In this document: positions 7,776-16,090 of the stretch, in pieces
Position numbering within the stretch: the first letter of the stretch is position 1
Layout of the letters: each line of letters starts with the position of its first letter
Assembly (NCBI RefSeq): GCF_014279895.1
Contig: NZ_CP047954.1
Location: 558,001-622,000 of the forward strand
Length of the DNA stretch: 64,000 bases
Direction of reading: 5' to 3'
Source: Synechococcus sp. M16.1
Lineage (GTDB): Bacteria > Cyanobacteriota > Cyanobacteriia > PCC-6307 > Cyanobiaceae
Translations under genes and position numbers: made by a program
Notes under the pieces: generated by a model
What the model was told of the DNA's origin: nothing
What the model saw: only the letters and a program-made list of their open reading frames with translations
Databases searched by the model: none

Positions 7776-8980
7776 GCGCGCTTTGGATTGATGCACCAAC
7801 AGGGTTGGCAGGGGACATGCTCCTGGCCGCACTGTTGGATCTGGGTGTGGACCAGGCCGTGGTGGAGTCGCCTCTGGCGGCCCTCGGTTTGACGGGGCGC
7901 TATCGCCTCACCCAGCAGGAGGCGCGCAGTGCTGGTCTCCGAGGCATCCGCGTTGATGTGGAGGGTCTTGAGGATCAGCCGCCCCACCGCCATTGGTCGG
8001 GGATCCGTGATCAGATCAATGCAGCTGCTCTAGCGCCATCGCTGAAGCAACGGGTGCTCGCCGTGTTCACCCGTCTGGCGGAAGCCGAAGCCACCGTGCA
8101 TGGAACTCCGGTGGAGGCCGTTCACTTCCATGAGGTTGGAGCCATCGATGCCCTCGTGGATGTGGTGGGTGTCTGTGCGGCGATTGACGACCTCAATCCA
8201 GCCAGGATCGTCTGTTCTCCGTTGCCTGCGGGGAGCGGAACGGTGGCAACCGCCCATGGCCTGTTGCCCGTGCCCGTGCCCGCCGTGCTTGAACTGGCAC
8301 GACGTCACCGCATTCCTCTGCTTCAGGGCGGAGATCTGCCCACAGGTGAGTTGGTGACGCCCACGGGCCTCGCCCTGGTGTCGGTTCTGGCGGATCAGTT
8401 TGTCGCTCCTGAACGTTTGGTGGCTGACAAGGTTGGTGTTGGCCTCGGCCACCGCCAACTGGATCGCCCCAACCTGGTGCGCCTTGTGCTGCACACCCCA
8501 GCCGTTACGGCGGAGGAAGGTCCCCGTTGGGAGTCGTTGGTGGTGCAGGAAGCCTGGATCGATGACGCCACTCCAGAGGAGATTGCGGTGTTGATGAATC
8601 GCTTGCGTGATGCGGGAGCGATTGATGTGGCGGTGCAGCCGTTGCTGATGAAAAAGGGCCGCAGTGGTCAGTTGCTCACGTCGCTGGTGCGGGATGGGGA
8701 TGCCGACCAGCTCCGCAGCCTCTGGCTCAGTGCTGGCAGCAGCATCGGCCTGCGGGAGCGGCGCCAGGGACGCTGGGTGTTGCCGAGGCGGCAGGGTGTG
8801 CTCGAAACGCCCTGGGGTCCCGTCGCTGCCAAACAGGTGCGTCGCCCCGATGGCCGTTGCACCGTCAAAGCCGAGGCGGATGCCCTTGAGGCTCTTCAGG
8901 CCAGCACTGGGTGTTCCTTTGATGAGCTGCGGGCTGCTGTTGCAGTAGCGCCGTTCGTCAGCACGGACGATTGGGCCTGA
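7772..8980 (+). CDS. larC: LarC-family nickel-pincer cofactor protein
   Basis: The 402-residue protein belongs to the LarC (formerly DUF111) family. Its N-terminus is LWIDAPTGLAGDMLLAALLDLG, followed by EAVHFHEVGAIDALVDVVG and the SPLPAGSGTVATAHGLLPVP segment typical of the family. LarC inserts nickel into the pyridinium dithiocarboxylate cofactor of lactate racemase-type enzymes in a CTP-dependent reaction. LarB, LarE and a LarA-like racemase are not in this window. ATG 7772 overlaps the previous stop by four bases (ATGA). Confidence 0.9.
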   Translation: MSALWIDAPTGLAGDMLLAALLDLGVDQAVVESPLAALGLTGRYRLTQQEARSAGLRGIRVDVEGLEDQPPHRHWSGIRDQINAAALAPSLKQRVLAVFTRLAEAEATVHGTPVEAVHFHEVGAIDALVDVVGVCAAIDDLNPARIVCSPLPAGSGTVATAHGLLPVPVPAVLELARRHRIPLLQGGDLPTGELVTPTGLALVSVLADQFVAPERLVADKVGVGLGHRQLDRPNLVRLVLHTPAVTAEEGPRWESLVVQEAWIDDATPEEIAVLMNRLRDAGAIDVAVQPLLMKKGRSGQLLTSLVRDGDADQLRSLWLSAGSSIGLRERRQGRWVLPRRQGVLETPWGPVAAKQVRRPDGRCTVKAEADALEALQASTGCSFDELRAAVAVAPFVSTDDWA

Positions 8981-9894
8981 TGGGCAAGGTTCTCCGGCAA
9001 CCCAAGCTCTGGATCACGCTGGCCAGCCTGATCTTCATCGCTGTGGCTTTGGCCCAGCAGGCGGGCCAACTTCGCCAGCTGAGCTTGGTGGCCAACGGTT
9101 GGTGGTGGCTGGTGCTGGGGCTGGGTCTCACCTGGCTCAGCATCCTGATCAATGGTTTGGCCTGGCGCGACCTTCTGATCTGGTTGAGACATCCTCCCCA
9201 GGGTGTTGCGGTGGTGCCGCTGTTTGTGCGGAGCAACCTTCTCAAGTACCTGCCGGGAGGGATCTGGCATCTGGTGGAGCGGGTCCGCGTGCTGCGTCCG
9301 GCGATTGGCGGCGGCCCTGCCCTGGCTGGGGTGATCCTTGATCCACTCCTGATCGTGGCGGCGTCCGTTCTTGTTGTGGTTGCTGGTGGATGGCAGCAGG
9401 GCCTTGCCCTGCTGGCTCCATGGCCCGCGCTGTTGATGATGTCCCGCTGGCGCGAGCCCCTTCTGCGTCGACTGGAGCGTTCCAAGGCAGTGCAATTGCA
9501 GTCGCTTGGCAGTGGGGCACTGGAAAGTGAGGGAAGCGGCCGCGGCGGCTATCCCTGGCGGCCCCTCAGCCTTCAGCTGCTGTTTGTGCTCTGCCGCTTT
9601 GCCGGGTTCTGGTGCAGCGTGCAGGCCTTCGGTATTCAAAGTCCGGCACCGTTCACCTGGCTTGCGGCCTTTGGTCTGGCCTATGCCGTTGGGCTGGTGG
9701 TGCCTGGTGCCCCCGGGGGGCTCGGGGTTTTTGAGGCCACCCTGCTGCTGCGTTTGGGTGCTGCCGTGCCAGAGGCGCAGTTGCTCGCGGTGGTTCTCAG
9801 CTACCGACTCCTCTCCACCTTGGCCGATGTTGTTGCCAGCGGGGCCCTGGTGGCCGATCGGATGCTGGGCCAACGTTTGAAACGCCACCGCTGA
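8980..9894 (+). CDS. Polytopic membrane protein, UPF0104/flippase-domain type
   Basis: A 304-residue integral membrane protein with about seven to eight hydrophobic segments. It matches the lysylphosphatidylglycerol-synthase transmembrane/UPF0104 layout: an early membrane hairpin, a central KYLPGGIWHLVERV motif (the conserved K-P-G-W segment of the family), and a late GLVVPGAPGGLGVFEATLLL segment with the typical PGGLGVFE. The family includes lipid flippases and many uncharacterised proteins, so the substrate is open. ATG 8980 shares a base with the larC stop. Confidence 0.8.
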   Translation: MGKVLRQPKLWITLASLIFIAVALAQQAGQLRQLSLVANGWWWLVLGLGLTWLSILINGLAWRDLLIWLRHPPQGVAVVPLFVRSNLLKYLPGGIWHLVERVRVLRPAIGGGPALAGVILDPLLIVAASVLVVVAGGWQQGLALLAPWPALLMMSRWREPLLRRLERSKAVQLQSLGSGALESEGSGRGGYPWRPLSLQLLFVLCRFAGFWCSVQAFGIQSPAPFTWLAAFGLAYAVGLVVPGAPGGLGVFEATLLLRLGAAVPEAQLLAVVLSYRLLSTLADVVASGALVADRMLGQRLKRHR

Positions 9895-9907
9895 CCCCCG
9901 TGCTGTT

Positions 9908-10900
9908 GTGTTGCTGAGTCGTCGCCGGATGCTGCAGTTGGTGCTTGGCACCGGTCTTACGGCAGCGGCCCTGCCCTTGAGCGCCGCAAGGGGAGCTGTT
10001 CAACGGGTTGGGCTGATCAGCGATCTCAACAGCAGCTATGGCTCCACCCGCTACATCCCTGCCGTGGATCAAGGGCTGGATCAGCTCATTGGCCTGCAGC
10101 CGGATCTGGTGGTGTGTGCTGGCGACATGGTCGCGGGTCAGATGCGAGGCCTCACTGGTCAGCAGCTGGATGCCATGTGGCGGGGCTTTGAGACGTCGGT
10201 TCTGCAGCGGCTTCAGGCGGCGAACATTCCACTGCTGCCAGCGATCGGGAACCATGACGGTTCACCGGGTTTCCCCATGGATCGTGCTGCTGTGGGTCGG
10301 TTCTGGACCCCGATCCGTTCACGAATGGGATTGGTGTTTGTGGATGCCTCGCAGTTCCCGTTTCGCTACTCGGTGCTGCAGGACGGGATCTTCTGGCTGG
10401 TCTGGGATGCCAGCTCAGCCCGTGTTCCTGAGGATCAGCTGATCTGGGCACAACAGCAGTTGGCCAGCACCGAGGCACAAAAAGCTCGTGCTCGGTTTGT
10501 GGTGGGTCATCTCCCCCTGGCTGGGGTTGGTCTGGGCAAGGATCGCCCCGGTGAGGTGTTGGAGCGGGGAGGTTCACTTCAGGCCTTGATGGATGCCGCC
10601 GGCGTGCAGGCCTACATCAGTGGTCATCACCACACCTGGTTCTCCAGCCGTCGTGGACAGCTCGATCTGATCCAGCTCGGCGCCTTGGGCAGCGGCCCCC
10701 GGCGCCTGTTGCGTGGTGAAGCGCCAGCACAGCAGAGCTTCACCTTGTTGGAGATCGATGGGGGCAGGGGCACCCTGCGGGAGACCACCTACGCGGTGTC
10801 CACGGGACGGCCGATCTCCTGGTCAACACTCCCGCTCCATCTCAACACCCGTGCTGGCTTGCTCCAGCGCAACGCATCAGAGCGTTTGCTGCGGGGGTGA
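9908..10900 (+). CDS. Exported calcineurin-like metallophosphoesterase
   Basis: The 330-residue protein starts with SRRRMLQLVLGTGLTAAALPLSA, a signal with an Arg-rich n-region that is Tat-like though not a perfect twin-arginine match. The phosphoesterase motifs follow in order: GLISDLN (39-41), CAGDMV, PAIGNHDGSPG, VVGHLPL and SGHHHTWF, giving nearly all dimetal ligands. The first motif is D-x-N where D-x-H is usual. The substrate is unknown. Fourteen bases separate it from the flippase-like gene. The stop overlaps the convergent iron permease by 24 bases. Confidence 0.85.
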   Translation: MLLSRRRMLQLVLGTGLTAAALPLSAARGAVQRVGLISDLNSSYGSTRYIPAVDQGLDQLIGLQPDLVVCAGDMVAGQMRGLTGQQLDAMWRGFETSVLQRLQAANIPLLPAIGNHDGSPGFPMDRAAVGRFWTPIRSRMGLVFVDASQFPFRYSVLQDGIFWLVWDASSARVPEDQLIWAQQQLASTEAQKARARFVVGHLPLAGVGLGKDRPGEVLERGGSLQALMDAAGVQAYISGHHHTWFSSRRGQLDLIQLGALGSGPRRLLRGEAPAQQSFTLLEIDGGRGTLRETTYAVSTGRPISWSTLPLHLNTRAGLLQRNASERLLRG

Positions 10901-12466
10901 CGAGCCCTCTCGTCTGGAGGCGTGATCCAGGGTTGGCACCAAGGCCATGGCGGCGACCAGCCCCAGAACGAGGATCATCAGGGCCGGCAACATCGCTTCG
11001 GCCAGCCGTTCATCGCCGGCGTACTGGAACACGCGCACCGAGAGCGTGTCGAAGTCAAAAGGCCGCAGGGCAAAGGTGAGGGGAAGCTCTTTCACCGTGT
11101 CCACGAACACCAGCAGCAGTCCGACGGTGATCGGTCCGCGCAAGAGAGGCAGATGCACCCGTTGGAGCACGCGCTGCCAAGGTGATCCCATCCCCGTCGC
11201 CGCCTCATCGAGGCTCGGGCTGATCCGTTCCAGGGCTGCATCCAGGCCTCCTTTCGCCACCGCCAGAAATCGATCGCTGTAGCCCCACAGCAGCAGGAGC
11301 AAGGGGGCGACCTGCCAGGGGGCGCCCGTGAGCAAAAGGGCCAGAGCCAGGACGGTGCCGGGGATGGCGTAGCCCGTTCCGGCCAGGAAGGTGAGGCTTT
11401 TCAGCCATGGGGCGCTGGACCAGCGTTTGGCGATGGCCAGCACCAGCGCTGCCGTTACCGCCAAAACAGCAGCGACCAGAGCCAGCAAAAGACTGCGGCC
11501 GCTCAGACTGATCAGATCGTCGTTCCAGCTGGTTTGGAGCTGGTCCAAGTTGCTGGCGGCCCACAGCAGTGGGGTGCCCAGGCTCACGATCGGAGGGATC
11601 ACGGCGAGCAGTTGCGCCACCCCAGCGCGGAATCCATGCAGGTGCCAAGCGGTTGCATCCCCGCCGGCCACGCCATCGCTCCAGCGCCGACTGCGCCTGC
11701 GCAGGCTGCGTTCACACACCACCAACGTCAACACGATCACCAGCGTGATTAAGGCCAAGCTGATGGCGCCTGCAGGATCGCCGTTGGACTGCCAGGTTTC
11801 CAGGATGCCCGCGGAGAGACTCGGGATGCCGAGCAGCTGCACGGCACCCAGCTCATTGACCACTTCCATGCCCATGAGAGCGACGCCGGCTCCGATCGCG
11901 GGCAGTGCAATGGGCAAGGCCACACGCCGGAAGGCTGACCAGGGACCAACCCCCAGGCTCCGGCATGCCTCCAGCTGACGCTGACCGCTGACGGAGAAAC
12001 TTTCCGTGCTCAGCAGGAACACATAGGGGTAGGTCGTCAGGGCCATCACAGCAATGCCCCACCCCATTCCGTGAATGGTCCAGCTGTGGCGACTGCCCAG
12101 ATCAACGAGGATCGCCGAGAGGAGATAGGCCGGCGTTGCCAGGGGAATCAGCTGGGCGATGCGCAGCCATGCCCGACCGGGAAAACGGCAGTTGCACAGC
12201 AGCCAACCGTTCGCAGTGCCAAGCAAGGTGCCCAGCGTTGCTGTTCCGAGCAGCAGCTGGATGGTGCCAACGATCTGGCGCATGCCATCGGGGCCAAGAT
12301 CGCTGAAGCCGCTGTGCAAAGACGTCAGGGCCTCCCTCACCAGCGTCAACACCGGCCAGATCGCAACCAGGCCAGTGATGGAGGCGATCAGGATCAGGGC
12401 CAGCCGGGTTGGGCTTGGAACAACACTCCGGTTGGGCAGCAACTTCACTTCAGCGATGGGCCGGAC
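10877..12466 (-). CDS. futB: Iron(III) ABC transporter permease
   Basis: The protein is a fused double permease of the ferric iron (FutB/FbpB) type, about 529 residues if GTG 12466 is used, with about twelve membrane helices in two BPD-transport halves. Each half carries an EAA-type loop for the ATPase: EACRSLGVGPWSAFRRVALP in the first and DEAATGMGSPWQRVLQRVHLP in the second. The frame stays open to 12583 (568 residues), but that extension is polar and would leave little divergent promoter space. The ATPase gene is divergent. No substrate-binding FutA gene is in the window. Confidence 0.9.
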   Translation of the reverse strand, partial: VRPIAEVKLLPNRSVVPSPTRLALILIASITGLVAIWPVLTLVREALTSLHSGFSDLGPDGMRQIVGTIQLLLGTATLGTLLGTANGWLLCNCRFPGRAWLRIAQLIPLATPAYLLSAILVDLGSRHSWTIHGMGWGIAVMALTTYPYVFLLSTESFSVSGQRQLEACRSLGVGPWSAFRRVALPIALPAIGAGVALMGMEVVNELGAVQLLGIPSLSAGILETWQSNGDPAGAISLALITLVIVLTLVVCERSLRRRSRRWSDGVAGGDATAWHLHGFRAGVAQLLAVIPPIVSLGTPLLWAASNLDQLQTSWNDDLISLSGRSLLLALVAAVLAVTAALVLAIAKRWSSAPWLKSLTFLAGTGYAIPGTVLALALLLTGAPWQVAPLLLLLWGYSDRFLAVAKGGLDAALERISPSLDEAATGMGSPWQRVLQRVHLPLLRGPITVGLLLVFVDTVKELPLTFALRPFDFDTLSVRVFQYAGDERLAEAMLPALMILVLGLVAAMALVPTLDHASRREGSSPPQQTL

Positions 12467-12471
12467 ACCGT

Positions 12472-12494
12472 TGTCGCGACGTGGTGTTGCGACA
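12472..12494. promoter_or_regulatory. Inverted repeat between divergent iron-transporter genes
   Basis: TGTCGC and GCGACA arms lie 11 bases apart in the futB-futC divergent region, if futB starts at 12466. The sequence does not look like a standard Fur box, so only a generic operator-like repeat can be claimed. Confidence 0.2.
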
Positions 12495-12634
12495 TTGCCA
12501 TGGAACGAGTCTGGCGATGAACGATGGGGATTGATCGAGGGCGTGCAAACCGCACACCGGCTTCGATCATTTGTCACACTCATAAGCTCGGTCGGTTCCC
12601 AAGCTTCATCTGATCTGTGGAACAGCTGCTCCCG

Positions 12635-13705
12635 ATGGAGCCAACGGTTGCTTTAAACGGGGTCTGGCACAGCTACGGCGATGCCTCTGACGGCTGGACC
12701 CTGAAGGGGGTGGATCTTCAGGTGGCGCCAGGGGAGCTGCTGGGCCTGCTGGGCCCCTCCGGCTGTGGCAAGACCACCCTGCTCCGCTTGATTGCCGGCT
12801 TCGAACGCCCCCGGCGCGGCACGGTGCAGCTGGATCAGCGCATGGTGGCTGGAGATGGGATCTGGATGGAACCGGAACGTCGGGGTGTTGGCATGGTGTT
12901 CCAGGATTACGCCCTCTTCCCTCACCTGAACGATTGGCAGAACGCCAGTTTCGGTTTGCCCCGGCGGAATCCCAACCGTGAGCGCGTGGCCTGGTTGTTT
13001 GCGTTGCTGGGGCTGAAGGGGCTCGAGCAGCGCTACCCGCACCAGCTCTCCGGTGGCCAGCGGCAGCGGCTGGCGTTAGCACGCGCTCTGGCCCCAGCGC
13101 CCAGGGTAGTTCTGCTTGATGAGCCTTTTTCAAGCCTGGATGTGGAGGTGAGGCTCCGCCTGCGCAGTGAGCTCTCCTCCGTACTGGACGCCTGCGGTGC
13201 GAGCGGCGTGATCGTCACCCATGACCCCGGAGAAGCTCTGGCGATCTGCGATCGCGTTGCCGTCATGCGGGACGGCGTGCTGCATCAATGTGCATCGCCC
13301 CCCGAGATCGTGAGGTCACCGGCGACGCCTTTTGTTGGATCCTTTGTGCTTCAACGCAATTTGATTCCAGTGCAGGCCCATGGCCAAGGCCAGTTGTCTT
13401 GTCTCCTGGGAGATCTGGATGCGTCGGCCCCATGGGTCCAGGCGGACCGCGAAGCCTCCGGTGACTGTTGTGTGCTCGTGGATCCGCACGACATCACTGT
13501 CGTCGCCGATGCCGAAGGAGAGGCCAGCGTCCTGGGCCGTGAATTTCTGGGGGATGCATGGGAGTATCGAATCCGTGTCGCGGATGTGCTGGTGCGGGCC
13601 CACTGTCCGATCGAACAGGAGCATCCTCCCCACACCCGTTGTCGCCTCAGCTTCAGGGATGGGGCCAGAGTCACGCTGCTTCCGCTTGGCCAGGCGTTGG
13701 CATAA
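12635..13705 (+). CDS. futC: Iron(III) ABC transporter ATP-binding protein
   Basis: The 356-residue ABC ATPase has Walker A GPSGCGKTTLLRL (about residues 46-58), the Q-loop VFQDYALFPH, signature LSGGQRQRLALARAL, Walker B VVLLDEPFSSLD and switch histidine in VTHDP. The C-terminal third (about 235-350) resembles the TOBE regulatory domain of FbpC/PotA-type transporters. With the divergent double permease it forms a ferric or related metal importer. ATG 12635 is preferred over GTG 12617 because MEPTVALNGV begins the domain directly. Confidence 0.92.
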   Translation: MEPTVALNGVWHSYGDASDGWTLKGVDLQVAPGELLGLLGPSGCGKTTLLRLIAGFERPRRGTVQLDQRMVAGDGIWMEPERRGVGMVFQDYALFPHLNDWQNASFGLPRRNPNRERVAWLFALLGLKGLEQRYPHQLSGGQRQRLALARALAPAPRVVLLDEPFSSLDVEVRLRLRSELSSVLDACGASGVIVTHDPGEALAICDRVAVMRDGVLHQCASPPEIVRSPATPFVGSFVLQRNLIPVQAHGQGQLSCLLGDLDASAPWVQADREASGDCCVLVDPHDITVVADAEGEASVLGREFLGDAWEYRIRVADVLVRAHCPIEQEHPPHTRCRLSFRDGARVTLLPLGQALA

Positions 13706-13731
13706 AAAATCCTCCGCCGCAGCGGAGGATT
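13704..13731 (-). terminator. Intrinsic terminator for the small minus-strand gene
   Basis: A 10-bp perfect stem (AATCCTCCGC at 13708-13717, loop CGCA, GCGGAGGATT at 13722-13731) is followed on the minus strand by six Ts. That fits rho-independent termination of the small gene ending at 13753. On the plus strand there is no T-run, although the stem also sits just after futC. Confidence 0.75.
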
Positions 13732-13752
13732 GGGGAAAGAGAATTGATGGTT

Positions 13753-13899
13753 TCAGCGTTGGTGATGACGCACCGGGATGGGCACGAGCACCGGCTGGCG
13801 TAAGCCGCCACCGCCGTTGTCATCATCGGAATCAGCCAGAAGCCACAGCAGCAGGCTGGCAAGAACAAAAACCGTTCCAAGCAGCAGTGGTTCGACCAT
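13753..13899 (-). CDS. Small single-pass membrane protein
   Basis: A 48-residue protein with one hydrophobic helix (about residues 4-21, PLLLGTVFVLASLLLWLLAD), an acidic-to-glycine linker (SDDDNGGGG) and a proline-rich tail ending in HHQR. I start it at ATG 13899 because GGAGAA lies six bases upstream, a good ribosome-binding site; ATG 13914 would add five residues. A proper intrinsic terminator follows its stop, which supports it as an independent transcript. Its size resembles small photosystem or NDH subunits, but it matches none that I know. Confidence 0.6.
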   Translation of the reverse strand: MVEPLLLGTVFVLASLLLWLLADSDDDNGGGGLRQPVLVPIPVRHHQR

Positions 13900-13952
13900 T
13901 GAGGTTTCTCCCATGGCACGCACAATAAACACCATTCCTGGGTTCTGCTGAA

Positions 13953-15068
13953 TCAGCTGAAACCTTTTCCTGCATCCGGTGCCACACAGGCCTTGAGTTG
14001 CTTCCGCAGTTTGTTGTGGTCGATGTTGCGGCCGATCAGCACCAATTGATTTTTGCGATCACCGGTCCAGTCGGTGTCGTCGATGGAAAAGCGTTTGCCT
14101 GCCAGATGGAACACATGGCGGCGTTCGCTTTCGTTGAACCAGAGGATTCCCTTGGCCCGGAACACCTCCTGGGGCATCTGGTTGTCGAGGAAGTTCTGGA
14201 ACTTGCGCAATGCGAAGGGCCCATCACTCTGGAACGACAGGGAGGTGAAGCCCTCGATGTCCTGATGGTCACCGTGCTCATGGCTGTGGTGATGATGTCC
14301 GTGGTCATGACCGTCCCCATGGCTGTGGCCGTGACCGTGGTCATGCCCATGGCTGTGATCTTGTCCATGGTCATGGCTGCAGTGGCCATGGTCGTGGTCG
14401 CAGTCGCTGTGATCCAGGCTCGGATCGTCGGCGGGAGAACTCACCTTGTCGGATTCGAACAGTCCGACACTGAGCAACAGGGCAAGAGGCACCTCCCCTT
14501 TCACCGACCGCAAGATCCGCGCATCGTTCTTGACGGCTCTGAGTTGCTGTTCGACGGTCTCAAGCCGCTCCTCGGAGACGAGGTCGCACTTGTTCAGCAG
14601 CAGGATGTCGCCATAAATCACCTGGGCCCGGCCAACTTCCGTGTCCAGAACGACGTCGTCGAAGTTTTCTGCATCGATCAAGGTGATGATCGAATCCAGG
14701 CGGGTTTGGTCCCGCAGCTCACTGCCAAGGAAGGTCATGGCCACCGGCAGGGGATCGGCCAGACCGGTGGTTTCGACGACGATGTAATCGAGCGGTTCTG
14801 GGCGTTCAATCACCCGTTCCACCGCCTCCATCAGCTCGCCGTTGATCGAGCAGCAGATGCAACCGTTGCTCAGCTCCACCATGTCTTCACCGGTGGTGAC
14901 GACCAGATCGTTGTCGATCCCGATTTCACCGAACTCATTCACCAGCACCGCGGTCTTCACCCCCTGCTGATTGCTCAGGATGTGATTCAGCAGGGTGGTT
15001 TTCCCAGCTCCGAGGAAGCCGCTGAGGATGGTGACCGGGACGCCGGGACTGGCTGGTGCGGTGGTCAT
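13953..15068 (-). CDS. CobW/COG0523 GTPase with histidine-rich metal loop
   Basis: The 371-residue G3E-family GTPase shows Walker A SGFLGAGKTTLL (16-27), the metal motif CICC (70-73), ETTGLADP (99-106) and NKCD (159-162). A C-terminal CobW domain spans about 275-360. Residues 220-268 are an Asp/Gly/His tract with 22 histidines, as in zinc or nickel metallochaperones. The likely role is GTP-driven metal delivery, most often zinc in this family. ATG 15068 is used; the frame extends upstream but without family similarity. It lies 19 bases after phhB. Confidence 0.9.
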   Translation of the reverse strand: MTTAPASPGVPVTILSGFLGAGKTTLLNHILSNQQGVKTAVLVNEFGEIGIDNDLVVTTGEDMVELSNGCICCSINGELMEAVERVIERPEPLDYIVVETTGLADPLPVAMTFLGSELRDQTRLDSIITLIDAENFDDVVLDTEVGRAQVIYGDILLLNKCDLVSEERLETVEQQLRAVKNDARILRSVKGEVPLALLLSVGLFESDKVSSPADDPSLDHSDCDHDHGHCSHDHGQDHSHGHDHGHGHSHGDGHDHGHHHHSHEHGDHQDIEGFTSLSFQSDGPFALRKFQNFLDNQMPQEVFRAKGILWFNESERRHVFHLAGKRFSIDDTDWTGDRKNQLVLIGRNIDHNKLRKQLKACVAPDAGKGFS

Positions 15069-15087
15069 GCGCAAGGACCCACTCGAC

Positions 15088-15378
15088 TCATGCTGGCAGC
15101 AGAGCGTCAATGGCGCTGGCCAGCTCCACATCCAGGCTGCTGAGGCCGCCGAGATCATGGGTGGTCAGGTCGATTGAAACGCGGTTGTAGACGTTGCTCC
15201 AGTTCGGATGGTGATTTTTGGATTCGGCCAGCAAGGCCACCTGTGCCATGAATCCAAAGGCCTCCACGAAGCTGTTGAACTGCAGATCGCGGTGCAGCCT
15301 GTCTCCGTTCACAACCCAATTGGGCAGGGTTGTGCTGAGTGCCGACTTCTGGGCGGCATCGAGAGGTTCAACTGGCAT
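15088..15378 (-). CDS. phhB: Pterin-4a-carbinolamine dehydratase
   Basis: The 96-residue protein matches PhhB/DCoH in size and motif: [16 protein letters not shown] contains the catalytic histidine pair, and [13 protein letters not shown] gives the third conserved histidine. The enzyme dehydrates 4a-hydroxytetrahydropterin. No aromatic amino-acid hydroxylase is visible, so here it may serve another pterin-related role, as suggested for stand-alone bacterial copies. It is directly upstream of the CobW-type gene on the same strand, and the two may be one transcript. Confidence 0.92.
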   Translation of the reverse strand: MPVEPLDAAQKSALSTTLPNWVVNGDRLHRDLQFNSFVEAFGFMAQVALLAESKNHHPNWSNVYNRVSIDLTTHDLGGLSSLDVELASAIDALLPA

Positions 15379-15420
15379 GGAAGCCCTGAATCACCTCTCC
15401 ATCGTGGCTGGAGCCGGTTA

Positions 15421-16038
15421 TCAGTCGCTCAGGTCATGCAATCGATCAATCATCAGATCGGTGTCGGTATCGATGCCGTCGTCGGTTTCCCAGGCGTTGG
15501 GGTTGTGGCGGGCCTGAATGGCTTGATTGATCCGTTCGCCATTGCGCAGGCTCAGCAGGGTTTGCGGCGTGGCTGAAGTGGTCTGCGTGGTGCTTTCAGG
15601 GGTGGGGCGGCTGGAGGATTCACCGAATAAGTGGCAGGCGATCGTTCTGGTGTGTGCAGCGCTGCGGTGCTCCCAGAGGTAAACGGCTTGCCAGGTGCCC
15701 AGCAGCAGTTGCCCCCTGCTGACGCTCAGGTTCAGGGTTTGGCTGGTGAGCGCGGTTCGGATGTGGGCCGGCATGTCATCAGCTCCTTCGTCGTCATGGA
15801 GATAACGGCGGTGTTCTGGGACGGCATCGGCCATCCATGCATCCAGGTCCTGCAGCACCCGTGGATCGGCGTTCTCGTTGATGGTGAGGCTGGCGCTGGT
15901 GTGCAGGCAGGTGAGATGCAGAGCGCCCTGGTCCAGACCCGTGCTGCGGATCCAGGTGTTCAACCGCCCGTCCAGTCGGGTGAATCCTCTTCCCGGGGTT
16001 GCCACTGTCATCTGATGCAGGATCTGCTGCACGCCCAC
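15421..16038 (-). CDS. YjbQ/UPF0047-family protein with C-terminal extension
   Basis: The first 140 residues match the YjbQ/UPF0047 family: ALHLTCLHTSASLTINENADP, DDEGADDMPAHI, LLLGTWQAVYLWEHR with the conserved histidines and glutamates. Members have been assigned secondary thiamine-phosphate synthase activity. Typical proteins end there. This one continues about 60 residues in a Ser/Thr/Pro-rich linker and a short acidic helix (IDTDTDLMIDRLHDLSD). GTG 16038 gives a VQQ-type start; ATG 16011 is the other candidate. Confidence 0.85.
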   Translation of the reverse strand: MGVQQILHQMTVATPGRGFTRLDGRLNTWIRSTGLDQGALHLTCLHTSASLTINENADPRVLQDLDAWMADAVPEHRRYLHDDEGADDMPAHIRTALTSQTLNLSVSRGQLLLGTWQAVYLWEHRSAAHTRTIACHLFGESSSRPTPESTTQTTSATPQTLLSLRNGERINQAIQARHNPNAWETDDGIDTDTDLMIDRLHDLSD

Positions 16039-16090
16039 CGCTCTCCAGCGTTCTTTCCTTACTTTGCGTGCTGCAGCACCGTCTGAGTCC

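Noticed and set aside
12467-12583. N-terminal extension of the iron permease
   Set aside because: It is polar and unlike permease N-termini and would remove most of the divergent promoter space; GTG 12466 is preferred.
13998-15143. 381-residue frame antisense to the CobW-type gene
   Set aside because: Its Val/Met repeats are the complement of the histidine-rich loop; the minus-strand gene has full GTPase motifs.
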